Below, piece after piece: positions 13,401 to 27,159 of a DNA stretch of 64,000 nt. This stretch comes from Luscinia megarhynchos. Taxonomy: Eukaryota; Chordata; Aves; Passeriformes; Turdidae. The stretch is taken from the NCBI GenBank assembly GCA_034336665.1, contig CM067572.1:737786-801785 (forward strand), in the 5' to 3' direction. A program made the position numbers and the translations under genes. How positions within the stretch are numbered: position 1 is the first letter of the stretch; each line of letters opens with the position of its first letter. The notes beneath the pieces are model-generated. The model was not told the origin of the DNA. It did not search any database and saw only the letters and a list, made by a program, of their open reading frames with translations.

Positions 13401-16400
13401 GGCAGTGGCCAGTGGCCGCGCGGTGGCACAGGGAGGTGTGGTACCTGCCAGGTGTGCCACAGCCACGGGGGACTCACAGCAAGAAGCAGAGCACATAAAC
13501 ACTTACAGCTGAGAGCTGGCAAGAGCTGCTCCACTCAGTGTCTGTTCCTGCAGCGTGTGGAATCAGAAAGCAGTTCCAACAAGGAGTGCAGCTGAGCTAG
13601 ATCAGCCCTGAAAGGATTCCCTGACAGAGGCACTGGCAGAGCCGTTTCCTCACTGCCATAAACCAAACTGCATGAGCAAGCCCAGGGCTCTTAATCTGGA
13701 TTTATGGCTCTGCTACCAACTCCAGAAACCATCTACAACCCCCTGAGTGGCTGGATTGAAGTCAGCTGTGTGGGAAAGGCTGTGAGTGTCACATGAAAGC
13801 AAGTGCACCTTGCACTGATGCTGAATGTGGCTGCAGAGAACTGAGCTGGAGCTGGCTTGGGGCACACACACACGGTACAGCTGGTACAGCTCCAGCTGGG
13901 GGTTGGAAAAATGCATGACTCAGCTATTTCTCTCCTGATTTTTTTCATTTCTTCAGAGATTTCTTGGTTCTCCTCAGGAGCCGAGTTTAACATCCTTCCC
14001 ACAGAACCTGCAGGCTGATCCCACCTTCACTTTACACCAGCATTTTATTTAGCTGGCCACAGTTACCTACCCAGGATCTGCCAGAGCAGCCTGACAGCTT
14101 TCACCCTCTCTGTGTCACCAGGGCAAGCACAGCCCTGCTCCCTCCAGAGGGCTCTGGGCTGCAGGGTGGTGCCAGTGCTGGCCATCACCATTGGAATTGT
14201 TCTCTGTGCACATTGTACTGCACCAGGATTTTGCTTAACCTCTGTAGAACATAGTCAGTATTGCTTTCCTTCCCCCAGCGTGTCCTAAAATAACACTTTC
14301 TATGCCCAATCCCTGTCATTCTGGGGAAAAGTGTGTATGGAAAATTATTATGTTGGGAACATGTATTTAAACAGCTGCCAAAAGTACACAATTTTAAAAT
14401 AGTAAGAGCAAAGCAGAGCACTGTGGGGTCTGGCCAGAAGAAATCTTCACTCCAAAAAGCTAATTTCATATACACAATAATTTGCCCAAATAAATAATGG
14501 CATAATGCTAATAATGTTTATGGGATGAGACGGATCTCTTCTGAATGCCAGCACAAAATTTAAATTAACTGACAAGAGGCATAATTTACCTTGAGTTCTC
14601 TTCATTAGGCACCACTGGCAGCTTCTCCTGAACTAGGAGGAATAACAATTAACTTCAGATGGAAATATGAAATCTAAATTACAGTTGTTAAACCTGAGAA
14701 GAGTAAGGAGAAGATTCTATTATAATAGGATATATTCAGATTGCATACACAGCACCTTTAATTTGGGAGAGTGGGCTCGATAGGAATGACAGAAGTTGGA
14801 TGGAGTATGAAGTTTAGTATTCCTTCAACACAAGACTGCACCTTGTTTTCTGTCAGTGTTTATATACAGAAGATCCTAAACAGCTTCTCCACTGTCAGGT
14901 ACAGTACAAATTATCACCCATTCTGCTGGGCCATTTCCACCCTCACTCCTCCAGAGATTGCTGCCCAGGGCACCAGGGGCTGTGCTTGAGGCTCCAGGGG
15001 AGGAACAGCTTCTCCAGTCTCTCACCCTTCCCTCTGTGAGGAGGCTTCAAACACAAAGCAGAGAACTCCTCACTTGGCATTACTCGACTCCTTGTTCTTT
15101 CAGCTGGGGAGCTCCATGAAACATCTGTCCCAGCCCACCCTGGCTTTAATTCAGCAGCATTCACCCAGAGATCCAGTTCTCACAGCTGGGACACGCTTTG
15201 AAGGGGCCTGGGGCACTTCATGTCCCTCCCTCTGGGGTGTCCTGCCCTGCCAGCTCTGCTCTATGCTCCAGAGCATCCCTGTAATCCCAGGCATTGCTCT
15301 CAGACAACTCAAGCATCTTCCATTTACACCCAGACAATGACATGTCACTGTTCCCTCACATATGGTCAGCTCACAGTGAGTTAGGAGATTTCATTTCTGC
15401 AGCTCACATGGAAAGTGGAACAAACTAAATAAAAATTCCTGGTAAGAATGGCAGCTGACTGCTACAGAACCAGGCCCTCATAAAACCCATAATTCTGGCA
15501 TAGTTAGGGGGAGGAAAGAATTTATAAGACAGACTAGATTTTTTCCAAAGCATGTAAATAATTTAGGAATTCAAGTTTAATGGAAAGCAGGTGGGACCTG
15601 TACTATAAATGGCTGCAGCTCTAGAAAACTGAAATGCTCACTGAACACACCTTGGTAGGTGACCACAGAGCTCTCTTCTTTAGAAAAGACAAAATCCAGA
15701 ATTGTTTATCTTTGTTTTGGCAGAGGATAATTCTAGCATGTAAAATTGCATCATCTCAAATACCACCTGGAAACAAATGGTGGAAGTATGTGCTGTGCTA
15801 GAAACTGCTGTAACATTTCAAACATTCTTGTCCTGCTCCTTTCCACGGTGAGCCAGCAAAGAGCCCAAGTGAGAACATCTGGGAGCAGCCCTCAGCAGGG
15901 CAGGGACACAGCAGAGACTCGCTCGAGTTTCAGGCTGCCACACTCTGTGCAGTGACTCCCATGGCAAGGTTTCCATTGTAAATCTGTTCTCAGTGCTTCT
16001 GGGCACTCAGGCTCCAGGTGTGTGTGCCCACCTCTCCCTCCCCTCAGTGTCAGGGGCTCAGCCTGACCCCTGTTTGCTGTTTGCCCTTCCAGCCCCACCA
16101 GGGGCACAGTGGGGAAAGGCTTTTCTGCAAGAGGCAAAGATGAGCCTTTCAAAGCAAAGGTAACTGTGACTCTATTTCCTAAAAGCTCCCTCTGCTCCCA
16201 CCCTTTACCTTCCCTGGGCTGTCACCCAGGAAGGCTGTTAATGTTTAAAAGGGGCTGTGCCAGGAGCTCCTTCCAACACCAGGTTTTTGAGTATTCCCAA
16301 AGTCTGTGTGATCCTCCCAGGGCAGCAGTGGTTTCTCAGAGGGATTCATCAGTTTGCCATGGAAGCAGAGACACAGGCCCAGGCCAGAGCTCAACCCAGG

Positions 16401-18029
16401 GCAGAGGCAGCCACAGCTGTAACCAAAGCAGATGCTGTGACATTTTCTGGGGGGGTTGAGCTCCAATAAACACACTCTTGAAATTTCTTCTAGCAAAACC
16501 AGGCATGCAAAGGCAGTGGTGCCACCTCCTCAGCTGTTTCTTTATTCAAGCCCCTGGCACCCAAACCCTTTAAATTTAGCAAGTGGTCCAGTCAGGTAAA
16601 CCTTAGAACTTAAGAAAAAACTTCTTCAGAACTTTTGAAATTTCAGAGCTTCTAAATCTTCTGAGTTTGAGCTCAGAGAAAAGGAGAAGCACAACTGACT
16701 GACCCTGCTCCTGAGCCCAACACCAGCACAGAACTGTCACATTAGCCTGCATCTGTATTCCCTCTTCAGTGTTCTAAGATGTCTCTGTATCTCAGCTCAA
16801 ACAAAAGAACTTCAGGTGCATCTTATTTTATTAAGGCTGATACAGATAAACAGTAATTATTATTATTGTGTTGAAAAATCTTACTGTGCTTCTCCACCAC
16901 AAGATGAGAAGAGAATTAAAAATTAAGTATCACTTGTCAGGATCTCTCTAATAACTATAGGTGGGAACTCTGGATGCATCTTAACAAAGCTGTGAACATC
17001 TTCATAGATTCAAATTTCTAATCCCCTAAAATGCTGCAAGCAGAATGGTTCATTTTTAAATCCTCCAAAAATTTGGATTATTGCCTCTAATCTTCACTAA
17101 ATCACATAAAAGATAATGAGAAACTATTTTGTTTTAATCACTCTTAGCAAAATCATCTGCTAAATCTCATCCTTTAATCCCCTCATAAGTGCCATCAAGA
17201 GGACAGCACCAGCAAAGATTTTGTTTCTGGCCAGGGGAAGCTGCAGCCAAGTCACTGTGGCTATGGAATATGCCAGAGCATTCAGCTCACCAGAAACCCC
17301 CAAAATCACATTTCAGTCTTGCCTCACACACACTTCCAATTTTAATCTCATTCTGCCCAGTCACTTTATGAAAGATAAAGTACATTTTCATTTATCAGCC
17401 CAGCAGTGTTAAAGGCTTCTTAAGAAACCAATATCTGTGAGATAAAAGGTAAAATACCTTTTCTTTATTGCTACCATTTCAGCTATGGGTATCTAGCACT
17501 ATCCAAGATGCAGCAGGGTGTTCCAGAGCATAGGGTACACAAGACCTGGGAAGATGTAGGAATAAATATTTATAAACACTCTTGTGAATTTTGTTTTGGC
17601 TCAGCCATCAGAGCAGAACATTATTTACATAGTAAAAAGAAGCTCCTATCTGTAAACAAAACCTAATAATCAGGGTGATAATATATGCTGAGGGCAGAGG
17701 ATTTTTGTCTCAGGTAAAACCAATAAAACTCATAAACACGAGAGCACCAGTCAGTGAAAAAGGAGGAATAGTGTCACACATCACACAGTGTGAACTGTGC
17801 CCAAAGCTAAAGAACAGTTTTAAATGATGCATAAGCAGAGACAGTATTTACCTAAAACTGTCAGGAAAAGCTTGAATAAAATATAAGGTAAAAAAAAAAA
17901 CCCTCTCTATGAAGAGATTGTAAACTGTAAATGGAAAGAGCTGCAATCTCACAGTGTAAGCAGTCACTCGATGCTACATCTGGAATGCAAAGGGCACAGG
18001 ATGGGGTTCAGTGCAGGGAAACACGGCTC
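10439..18029. other. Intergenic sequence, no gene recognised
   Basis: There is no supportable gene. Notable stretches are an AT-rich run near 10,800-11,160, a T/A-rich low-complexity tract near 12,970-13,010, a GC-rich patch near 13,080-13,560, and mixed unique-looking sequence otherwise. Short open frames lack recognisable domains. Confidence 0.5.
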
Positions 18030-18440
18030 TGGGAGCTCAGGTGAGCAGAGGAGCTGAGGCACAGATGTGGAAATCCCTCCTCTCTCTCACACCTGGAGCT
18101 CAGGTGAGTGGGAGGAGCTAAAGCACAGATGTGGAAATCCCTGCTCAACACAGATGTGGAAATCCCTCCTGTCTCTCATACTGGGAGCTCAGGTGAGCAG
18201 GGCAGCTGGAGGCACAGATGTGGAAATCCCTGCTCAGCACAGATGAGGAAATCCCTCCTCACTCTCACTGGGAGCTCAGGTGAGCAGGGCAGCTGGAGGC
18301 ACAGATGTGGAAATCCCTGCTCAGCACAGATGAGGAAATCCCTCCTCACTCTCACTGGGAGCTCAGGTGAGCAGGGGAGCTGGAGGCACAGATGTGGAAA
18401 TCCCTGCTCAGCACAGATGTGGAAATCCCTCCTCTCTCTC
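18030..18440. repeat. 87-bp minisatellite with repeated GTGAG
   Basis: Four to five copies of an approximately 87-bp unit; the start motif GGAGCTCAGGTGAGCAGG recurs near 18,183, 18,270 and 18,357. Each unit has an internal near-duplication: CACAGATGTGGAAATCCCTG followed by CACAGATGAGGAAATCCCTC. Every unit carries CAGGTGAG, which matches a splice-donor consensus. Confidence 0.9.
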
Positions 18441-21400
18441 CCAGCCCGGCCGCCGGGGCTCGGGGCACCGCCCTGCCCTGCGGGAAAAGGGGATTTTATT
18501 TTTATTTCTCAGGGCCCAGGGAGGCAGTGCCCCAGCTGAGCACGAAGGTGTCTCCAGCAGGAGTGCCAGCAGCAGGCTCCCAAAGGAGCTGCCCCGACAG
18601 GGCACAGGGCACCTCCCCCGGGCAACGGGGATTTCTGCAGGGAGAGACTTCAGAGCACCCAGTGCTGTAAAATCACATCACAGGATAAAGAGAACAGAAG
18701 GGAGACAAGCTCCGTGCACTGTGGGGGGTGTGTAGTATTTTATAGCCATTGTTTTGCACCATTCCCTCACCTAGATCAAGAACTGTGGTGACAGGAATAA
18801 TTCTTTAAAGCATTAGGAAAATAAGGAAGATAGTTCTACTAGTTCTGAGCGTTTCTGAATATTTTCCAGAGGAAGTCTTGCTGAACTGAAGGTCAAACTG
18901 TAACTATTACAGTAGTCTAAGACAAGAAAAACTTAAAAGTCTATGAAAACATGTGGGAATTACATCAATGCATGACTGTATTTCCAAGAATCCTCACAGA
19001 ATAAATACTACTGTTTCCAGTCCTCAGAAATGAAGAGTGCATGTCACTATTTTCACACAAAGTCTGTTTTCTAGACCTTCACACATGGTAGGTAATGCTG
19101 TCACCCCTACAAGAATCAACACCAGGGTTTTCCCCTGGCAAAGGCAGGCCCAGCAGCAGCAGGGCTCTGCCCTCAGCGAGGGAGCAGAGAGCTGAGCAGC
19201 TCAGCTTCCTCTGGCCCTGGGGTGGTGCAGATCCCCCGGGGCTGTCCCTGCAGCAGAGCACACTGCCCCGGAGCTGCCCCCGCCCCAGCTGTGGCACAGC
19301 TGGAGTGCATCCCCTGAGCTGGGCTCACACAGTCAGCACCACCTGCTCTGAGCCCTTCAGACCCTGGTTATCCCTGCAGCAGCTCCTGGCCTTTGCAAAA
19401 GCTCATTCGAAGAGGAAGGGACACTTTGTGCCTGGTGTCTAAACTGAAAATTTGTTTTCCAGAAGCTCTTCAGATGGATAGTTTTGATTATGTTTTAAGA
19501 GCTCACATTGAACTGTGGGTTCCTGCTGCTGCTGTCACTCACAGAAACCCAGACTCTGCTTCAGGGGAATAAATCCAGTGTCATGCCAAGGACATTCATG
19601 GAATTTCTCACCCCACAGGTGACAGAGCTGCTCTGAGGCTGTGTAAGAACAGCAATAAAAGTTCACTGGAGCTCTTGATATACATAAAACCCAACCTACT
19701 AAGCCCAAGGAAGGCTCCAGTACTTGTCTTTTACCCCACTCCTCCCAAGGTCAGCATTTTTAGAAGCACATGTTTTTGTGCTCAGGATACCATCAGTGAA
19801 GTTATGCTGTAATAGGTACAGAAATTTACAGCTGAATTTATAGTCCTGCATTTAAACAAGACTTAAACTCACTGTAACTTCAAAGCTTTTCACAATTTGA
19901 CATGAGCAAGTGCCCGTGGATTGCTGCAGTCAGGAGATATGGATATGGACCCAAACCACTCTGAGAGATCCTGATATATGCTACACTTACAAAAAAATCT
20001 GAATTGGAGTTTAGAGCCCCATTTCACAAGCCAAACCCATTGCTGATCCAAAACCAGACTTGGATAGGTCGAATTTCAAGAAAGTTCCACACTCCCTTTG
20101 CTGCACAGGTAAGCAGAGTAGTTTTTATCACCATGGTCTTTTTTTCAGGGTAATTATTGAACAGGGAGAAGAAAGTTAATTATGGTTTGGGTTTCTTTAA
20201 CCTGGAAGAAAAACCAGCAATTTTGTGCTACTAGGAGAAAACTGCCCAGTTTTGTGCCTTTTCTTATCCTCCACCCTGCCCAAGCTCAAAGCCCCAAGAC
20301 ATGGGGTAGGGGGAGGAAGGTATTTTTAGGTTAGATGTAATTTTCCCTTCCTCTCTGCAAAGTAAACAACAACAGAAGTTTGTGCTTGTCTCAGTTACGA
20401 GTAAAAAATAAACCAGGACTTCCTAATAAAATCACCTGGCATTTAACAGACACTGAGCTCCCCAAAACACACAGAAAATGTGATGCCACAGAACCTTATA
20501 AATGGCAAACAGGTAGGATGGAGGAAAGCAAAGACTTCATAATTTTTTTAAACACAATTACAAATTCCAAGATCAGAAAGCAGCAGTAGTCACATAGACC
20601 TACAGTGCAATGCATACACAGAGCCTGGCTAATGAGTGGTTTTAATATTAATGTCTTATCAAATATGTAAATATAAATTCTCAGAGAAAACACACATCCT
20701 ACGCTCTAAGCCAGGCTTGTGTTACCAAGATAATGTTGAACATCTATTTCTGCATTTCAAATTGTAAAGTCTTTGAAACTTCTCCTTGCTCTTTACAAAA
20801 TAAGTAGTTTTCTACTTCTCATCCCTCAGTTCTGTGTGCATTTCGAGACATCCCAGTTCCCTGCTAAAACCAGTGGTGTCTTTAAAACTTCTTAAGGAAT
20901 GTAATAGGTCTGGAAACTCTTAGTAGGCTACTAAATCCCCCTGTAAATCCTGGCAAATTCCCAGACTGCCGATTCTCACAGGGATACATGGCCTCATTAC
21001 AAACCCATTAAACACCATGAGTTCAAGGGTCTGCTTTAGCCCTGCGAGTATTTGGTGCTCCTCACAGGCAAAGTGACACAGAGACAGGCAAAACGAGACA
21101 GAGCCAACAGGAGAGGCAGAGCAGGATCAGAGCAGGCAAACTGAAGTGATGAGGCAATGAACAGCAGTGGGAAAAGACTAAACAGGGAGGGAAATAACCC
21201 TCTGAAGGGGAAGATTTCCAGCCCCAGGGGAAGAGATCAGTGCTGGCATGGTGTGGGGGCTGAGCTGGCAGTGCCAGGCACCCCTGTGGCACTGGAGGGA
21301 TGGGAGCAGGATGCCTGTGCAGTGCACCTGGCCCAGGTGTGCTCATGCCTGGGCAGCAGAATGCAGAGCAGCCATTCCAGTGAGCACACAGAGCAGCAGC

Positions 21401-22443
21401 CCCTGCCTGGGGCCATTCCCAGGGCACAGCCACCTCCTGTCCCTCTGCCACCCCTGCAGCTCCCAGGAGCTCTGGCAGGCCCAGGGCAAGGCAGGACAGG
21501 TTCTCACTGAGACAAACAAGAGAGATTGGTTTCCCCATTTTCACATTCACACATATAGCACATTTGCCCTTCCATATTTTAACATAGAAAATCTAATGTA
21601 ACTCATTAGGAAAACCTCTGGGTTTTCTCTCCCAGATCTGCTATCTCAGTGTGGCCCAAGAAGGATGGCTTGGATCAGGACAACTCTCCCAGTGCTCTGA
21701 CAGTCCAGAGCCAGCACTCTTTCCTCCCCATTTTCCATACTGTACTTGTGCCATTTAAGCCTTGTACTTTGTCACTTGAGATTAAAAAAGACCAGAAAGA
21801 GACATTTAAGTCATGGACTTGATTCAAATGATCTCATGGACAGGGCCATGGAGCCAGCTAATCTGTGACATTGAAACACAACCTATTTTTCTTGCTGACT
21901 ATTTGCTTATGTCATTTGGGTGGTGAAAAGAAACTCTCATCCAGAGTGCCAGCAGGAAGAAAGAACAGAAAAATGGGACTTATTTGCCACTAGGCCAGGC
22001 AAGGTGTCATTACCCACTGCTTTGTCAAGTTGTGGCTGATTGTTTTCCAGTGACCTAGACTTTACTAATGAATATTTTTAGTCTGTCATCCTAAATTTAA
22101 ACATTTCTTTCCTCTCTTTTGAATACCTCCCAGCCTTAACAATCTTGCCTGTAGCTGTACTGCAGCCCCAGCAGGCACAGCCTGTGTGCTGAGTGTGTTT
22201 ATCAGCCTTGCAGTCCCTGCAGGAACAGACTGTGACACAGAAAACAGCCCCAGCCCTGGCAGGGGTAACCTGAGCAGTGGCTGTACCAGGCTGGACATTC
22301 TTGCAGCCTGCTGAGAAAACACACCCTTCAGGAGCTGTCCTTCAAAGAGTTCCTGTCTCCTGCTGTGCTGGGATGAGCTGCAGCCCTGTGCCAGGGCACA
22401 CCAACATGTGCAGCATCCCCCAAGGCCCCAGCCCCCAGCCCAG
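18441..22443. other. Intergenic sequence, no gene recognised
   Basis: GC-rich just after the 87-bp array (18,441-18,700) and at 19,100-19,440 and 21,150-21,500; AT-rich and unique-looking elsewhere. I see no exon with both splice sites and a recognisable product. Confidence 0.5.
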
Positions 22444-22690
22444 TGCACCCCAGTGCTTTGGAATCCCAGTTGTGTTGGCTCCCAGTGCTTTGGAATCCCA
22501 GTTGTGTTGGCTCCCAGTGCTTTGGAGTCCCAGTTGTGCTGGCTCCCAGTGCTTTGGAGTCCCAGTTGTGTTGGCTCCCAGTGCTTTGGAATCCCAGTTG
22601 TGTTGGCTCCCAGTGCTTTGGAATCCCAGTTGTGCTGGCTCCCAGTGCTTTGGAGTCCCAGTTGTGCTGGTCCCCAGTGCTTTGGCTCTG
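22444..22690. repeat. 32-bp minisatellite
   Basis: About 7-8 copies of a 32-bp unit, CCCAGTGCTTTGGAATCCC followed by AGTTGTGTTGGCT, with GGAGTCCC and TGTGCTGG variants. Its open frames on both strands are repeat artefacts. Confidence 0.95.
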
Positions 22691-22819
22691 CTGTGGCTCT
22701 CAGGTGCTGCAGAGCCCGGTGCAGAGAGCTGCAAACACAGCAGGGTGTTCCCTCCCTGCATTTTGTGTGTCCCTAGCAGTTCCTGCCCCAGTTTTGCTGG
22801 AGTAAAGGCCTCTCTGTGC

Positions 22820-22838
22820 TTTTTTTTTTTTTTTTTTT
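22820..22838. repeat. Poly-T tract
   Basis: An uninterrupted run of about 19 T after TCTCTGTGC. It could be the A-tail of an old minus-strand retrocopy, but no parent sequence was recognised next to it. Confidence 0.8.
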
Positions 22839-23169
22839 CCGAAGCTGTGGTTTTAAAGTGAACCAGAAAAGTGTGACTAAGCCTTCACAACTGTATTAGC
22901 ACTGCACAGGAAACCTGTGGTTAATGGATTTCAATTTTCTCCTCTTTTCCTTCTGTGTTTATACCATTATCAGTTTTCACACCATCTGCATATGGCAGAT
23001 GCACATTTACACCCGGTTTTTGCCCACTTTTTTCACAAAATCACCCACTATTGTCCCAGTAACATTTAACATGTGGTTCCTGGTACAGCTGCAGAGATTC
23101 AGGACCCCAAAGAGCCTGTTAGTCAGAGCTAACTGCAGCAATGTGTGTGGCTCTTAGGCAAGCTCAAAA

Positions 23170-23263
23170 CCAGTCAAAACAAAACAAAAACAGAACACAC
23201 ACACACAAAACAAAGAAGGAAAAAAGAAAAAAAAAAGAAAAGAAAAGAAAGAAAAAAAAAAGG
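23170..23263. repeat. A-rich low-complexity tract
   Basis: A purine tract dominated by AAAAC, a short CA run and AAAGAAAA motifs. It is low complexity and holds no gene. Confidence 0.85.
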
Positions 23264-24604
23264 CAGCTTTTCAGCCTTTTCAGCCAAGTGTTTTATCAGG
23301 CTTGCAAACACCTGCAAATCAGTTGCACTGCAAAGCCTGTCGCCTAACAAAGACAAAGCTTTGTAATACAGTACAATTAGACCTGAATAATTTAGGCACT
23401 GAAACAAATATTTTGAGATCTAGACTGTTTGCTTTCCTGAAAGAGAAATTGCCCAGGCTTGGATTCATTACAACCTTACTGAGAAACAAAACCAGGACCA
23501 AATGAGGAAATACTCGGTGTGGTCAGACTTTAGCGCCTACATCCTCACAGTCCCTGCATGAGCAGGCACGGGGCTGAGCAGGGAAGGAGGAGGTTCCCCA
23601 TTTTCCTCCTCTAGCAGAGGACAGGGCAGGGAAGGGATCAGCAGGGTTGAGGGGGTGCTCAAACTCACACAGGCACCATCCACATTGTTCCCTGAAGCCT
23701 AACTTTGATGATTTGAAAAGTGAGCTTTTCCAAAAGGAAATAAATACAAAGTCTCAATAATGTTGTTTCACAGTAGTGTAAATGAGTCCCAAGGTCACCC
23801 AGAGGTCATATTAGGAATGAGGTCTTGCTGAGGACAAACAGAAGAACATGATATTGAATGGGTCACTAGCTTTTCTTGATTCCATGAAGAATTCCAGTTG
23901 AGCTACTGGGATGTAGTTTGTTTTTCTGAGGGCAGGACAGTGAATCCATGTTTGTATGCTGTTCTGAACTACTTGTGGGCCTAGATTTTGGAGCAGCTTC
24001 CTTCCTTAGCCAGATTTTTAAGGGATACTACTGCTAATCTCTTCTCAAATTAGCAGTGAGCAGAAATCTTCATTTTTCACGAGCACGGATTTAACAACAG
24101 TGTGCTCTTCCATTTGAACTCCTTTTTTTTTTTCATTTTCTGACTCTAAGTGGTATATTGAACGTTATTTGGTTCTATAAACTTACAGTGTATTTATTTC
24201 ACCTGCTGGCTGCCCATCAGAAGTCCAGAGAAGTCTGTGAGCAGCAGTGCTGGACCCCTCCAAACCTGTGCCTAGAGGATGGAGCTGCAGACTCCTGCTG
24301 CTCCTTCTCTCTGCAAGCAGCAAGGCCAGAGCAGCACACCTCAGCAAGGTGCTGAGGAAAAACTATTTACTCTTATCTCTGAATTCTTTCAACTGTGGAG
24401 TGAACTTTCTGTTGTAGGTTTGCCTTTTTGTTTCTTATCTTGGTGAAATCACAGTCCCAGCAGGGAAGGTGAGTAAGAGGGAGGCAAACACAATAGTGTT
24501 TAACCGGAATTAACACAGGGTCAGCTGCTCCCTGGGTCATCGTGGCATTGGGGGTTTGCCCTCAGGAATCTGCAGGGCATGCCCATCAGCAGAATGAAGC
24601 TAGA

Positions 24605-24935
24605 GGTCTGTCATCCCTAAAATGAGAGGTTTGGAAAATTCCCTAAGACCATCCATCCCCCAGCACTGCCAAGGCCACCAATGACCATGTCCCCAACTCT
24701 TAGATCCCTCCACGGATTGGGACTCCACCACTGCCCTGGGCAGCTGTGCCAGGGCTGGATAACCCTTTCTGGGAAGAAATTCTCTCCACTATCCAAACAA
24801 AACCTCTCCTGGAAGAACCTGAGGCCATTTCCTATTGTCCTATCACTTGTTATCTGGGCGAAGAAGAGACCCCACCTCACTGCTGTCTCCCACTGCAAAC
24901 CCCTCTTCTCTGGCTGCCCACAGCAGCATTGATAA
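24605..24935 (-). mobile_element. CR1 LINE fragment, 3' part, antisense
   Basis: Read on the plus strand it resembles the reverse complement of the CR1 3' region. It begins with the terminal CATCC-rich segment, then the GGGCAGCTGTGCCAGGGC block, the GGGAAGAAATTCTCTCC block and the TCCTATTGTCCTATCACTTG block. These blocks and their order are typical of avian CR1. It is diverged and 5'-truncated, as most CR1 copies are, with no intact reverse transcriptase frame. Identified by remembered similarity, not by a search. Confidence 0.8.
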
Positions 24936-26189
24936 CATTATTCTTTAGAAGCAGATCACACTGTTGACTAGCTGGCAGTTTTCCCCAGGAAAGGCCCAAA
25001 CAGGAGTCTCAGTGCTTGACTCACAGATCACACCTCTCACAGCCCGTGTCCCCAAGGTCTGCTCCCTCTTTCCAAGCACGAGGCTCTGCCAGAGTGGAAA
25101 CTCTCTCACTGCCTGTCAGGTACGTTCGTCCTCTTTGGGCTATTTACACACTGCCAGACGAGTTTCTTCCTTTTCTCTCTCTTTGTGGTGAATTAGGCAT
25201 TTCTACTCTGTTTTGTTCACCTAAAATTTGTGACACCAGTCCTTTTTTTGCCATTTTAGTTCAGTCTGTTGGCACATCACCCTGTGCTTCCCCAGCTTTG
25301 TTGCAGTGAAGGCTGTGCAATAGGTTACAAACTCACATGTATTTTTAATCATCTGTTCTTACACTGCTTGGTGAAATTTGCTATTGTTTAAGGCATCAGG
25401 TAACGACAGGAGCGACCTGCAGGAGCACATGCTTATCCCAGGAATAGGACTGGAACTCTGTAAGAATTACTGCAGGAAAGGGTGAAAGTGAGAATATTTA
25501 AAATAATTTGAACAGTGATCCTGGAAGGGATATAACCAGCATTTCCCCCACTCCTCTCTGTAAGAAAATGCAGTATTTTTGTTCTCTAGACATTTTGATT
25601 TTTTTTCTTGCCTATTTTTGACACTTCTATGTTTTTTTGGAGAATAAAACCTCCTCCTTCAGAGGTTCATTTTGCAAAAGTGCTTCATTTATACAGCTAA
25701 TGCTCATATTCCCCTCTCCATTTCAACTCACTGGGCAGTTCCATAAAGAAGTGGGGAATTCAGTTTCCACCTTTCTTGGTAGGAGGAAGTTAGCCCTCTC
25801 AAGCCGCAGACATTTTAGTGTGTGGAGCTGGTAATAAAAGATTTCAGAAATTCCTGCCATGTCTGCCTCCGAGGTAATAAAGCTCTAAAGGAACGCAGCA
25901 GAAAGCAGTGTGGTTTGAGTGAGGAATGACTGCAACCCATATTGCTGCTGTTGATGCCTGTCAGTCTCTTAGTAAAAATGAAACTTATTTAAAATGAAAC
26001 TTTGTAAGAATGAAACCAGTATCTTTTGATACTTGGCTGAGAAATTTTTTGACAGAGCTCAGAGCTACCTCTCCGTGCAAGAAGTCACAGCTGTCTCCCT
26101 CCCGAGGAGAAATCACTGGGTGACTGGGGATGTAAGATCTTGCGGAGCGTCTGTGGCTGCATTAATTTGACGAAGGCGATGAGTGTGCA
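24936..26189. other. Upstream flank of the MME CpG island
   Basis: Mostly AT-rich sequence with no recognisable exon. GC content rises abruptly at about 26,190 where the CpG island starts. Confidence 0.5.
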
Positions 26190-26295
26190 TGAAGCAGGCA
26201 CGGGGCCGCAGACATGCAGCCGCTAACCTTCCTTCCCCGCGCATCCTCTCCGTGCCGCTCCCGAAGCGCCCTGAGCGATGAGCAGCGGGCTCCGG

Positions 26296-26460
26296 GGGCA
26301 GGCGCGGGGTGCGGGGTGCGGGGTGCGGGGTGCCGGTGCCGGGGCCGCTCCATCGGGTTCGGGGTGCCGGGTGCCGGTGCCGGTGCCGGGGCCGCTCCAT
26401 CGGGCTCGGGGTGCCGGTGCCGGTGCCGGTGCCGGGGCCGCTCCATCGGGCTCGGCGCTC
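26296..26460. repeat. GC-rich tandem repeats in the CpG island
   Basis: Short runs of GGGGTGC and GGTGCC units merge into three larger copies of a segment carrying GGGGCCGCTCCATCGGG. The overlapping long open frames here are products of GC richness. Confidence 0.85.
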
Positions 26461-26799
26461 GCTGCCGCCCCGCCCGGCCCCGCCGCTGCCCGGAGCCGGG
26501 GGAGGCTTGGCGAGGTGCACGGGGCGGAGGGGGGCTTGTTTGTTTGTTTCCTGCCCCATCCCGTTTTTATGATCGCGAAGAGGAAGAAGCCTTCAGGTCA
26601 GCCGGAGAACTGCTCGTCCGGCGGCCGGCGGACAAGGGCTGCTTTGATCGGCGGCAGCGCCCCGGGCTCCGATGTCCCGGCCGGGCGGGCGCCCCGCGGC
26701 CCCGCCGCTGCCCGCGGGCGCTGAGCGCCGCCGGGGGCTGCCCGGCACGGCCCCGCCAGCCTGAGCCGAGCCCCAGCCCCAGCCCCGGCCCCGGCCCCG

Positions 26800-26942
26800 G
26801 CCCCGGCCGGCGCCGCCTCCCCCCGGGCCCCGCGGGCGCGGACCCGCCGGCTCGGGGCGCCGCCGCCGCCGCCGCCTCCGCCCGGCGCCGCCCGGGGATG
26901 TGCGAGGCGGCCCCGCGGCCGGAGCCCTGCGAGCGACAGCGG
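26800..26942 (+). other. MME: Candidate MME 5' non-coding exon (5' edge unknown)
   Basis: The 3' edge rests on a near-perfect donor, CAGCGG|GTGAGTG, with GT at 26,943-26,944. The 5' edge is arbitrary because the transcription start is not visible. Splicing to the acceptor at 30,233-30,234 would join it to the exon that carries the MME start codon. An ATG at 26,898 inside it would open an upstream frame (see findings). Confidence 0.55.
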
Positions 26943-27159
26943 GTGAGTGCGGGACGGGGCTGCGGGAGCGGGGCGGGACGGACGGGGCTCCGCACGCCGG
27001 GAGCTGCCAGCCGGGAGCGCCGCTCCCGCAGCCGGCCCGGGGCCGCGGACACACCGGGCAGCGGCTGCGGCAGAGCCCAGCGCCCTCCCCGCCCAGGGCG
27101 GCCCGGCCCGGCCCAAGGCGCCTCCCCGGGGGCCGGAGCCGCGCTCGGAGGGCGACGGG

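Larger units (their letters stand above)
22691..24604. other. Intergenic sequence, no gene recognised
   Basis: Apart from the poly-T and A-rich tracts this stretch is mixed-composition sequence without a recognisable exon or RNA gene. Confidence 0.5.

Noticed and set aside
22277..22861. Open frames on both strands over the 32-bp array
   Set aside because: Repeat translation artefacts; the unit length is not a multiple of three, so every frame shows the same peptide.
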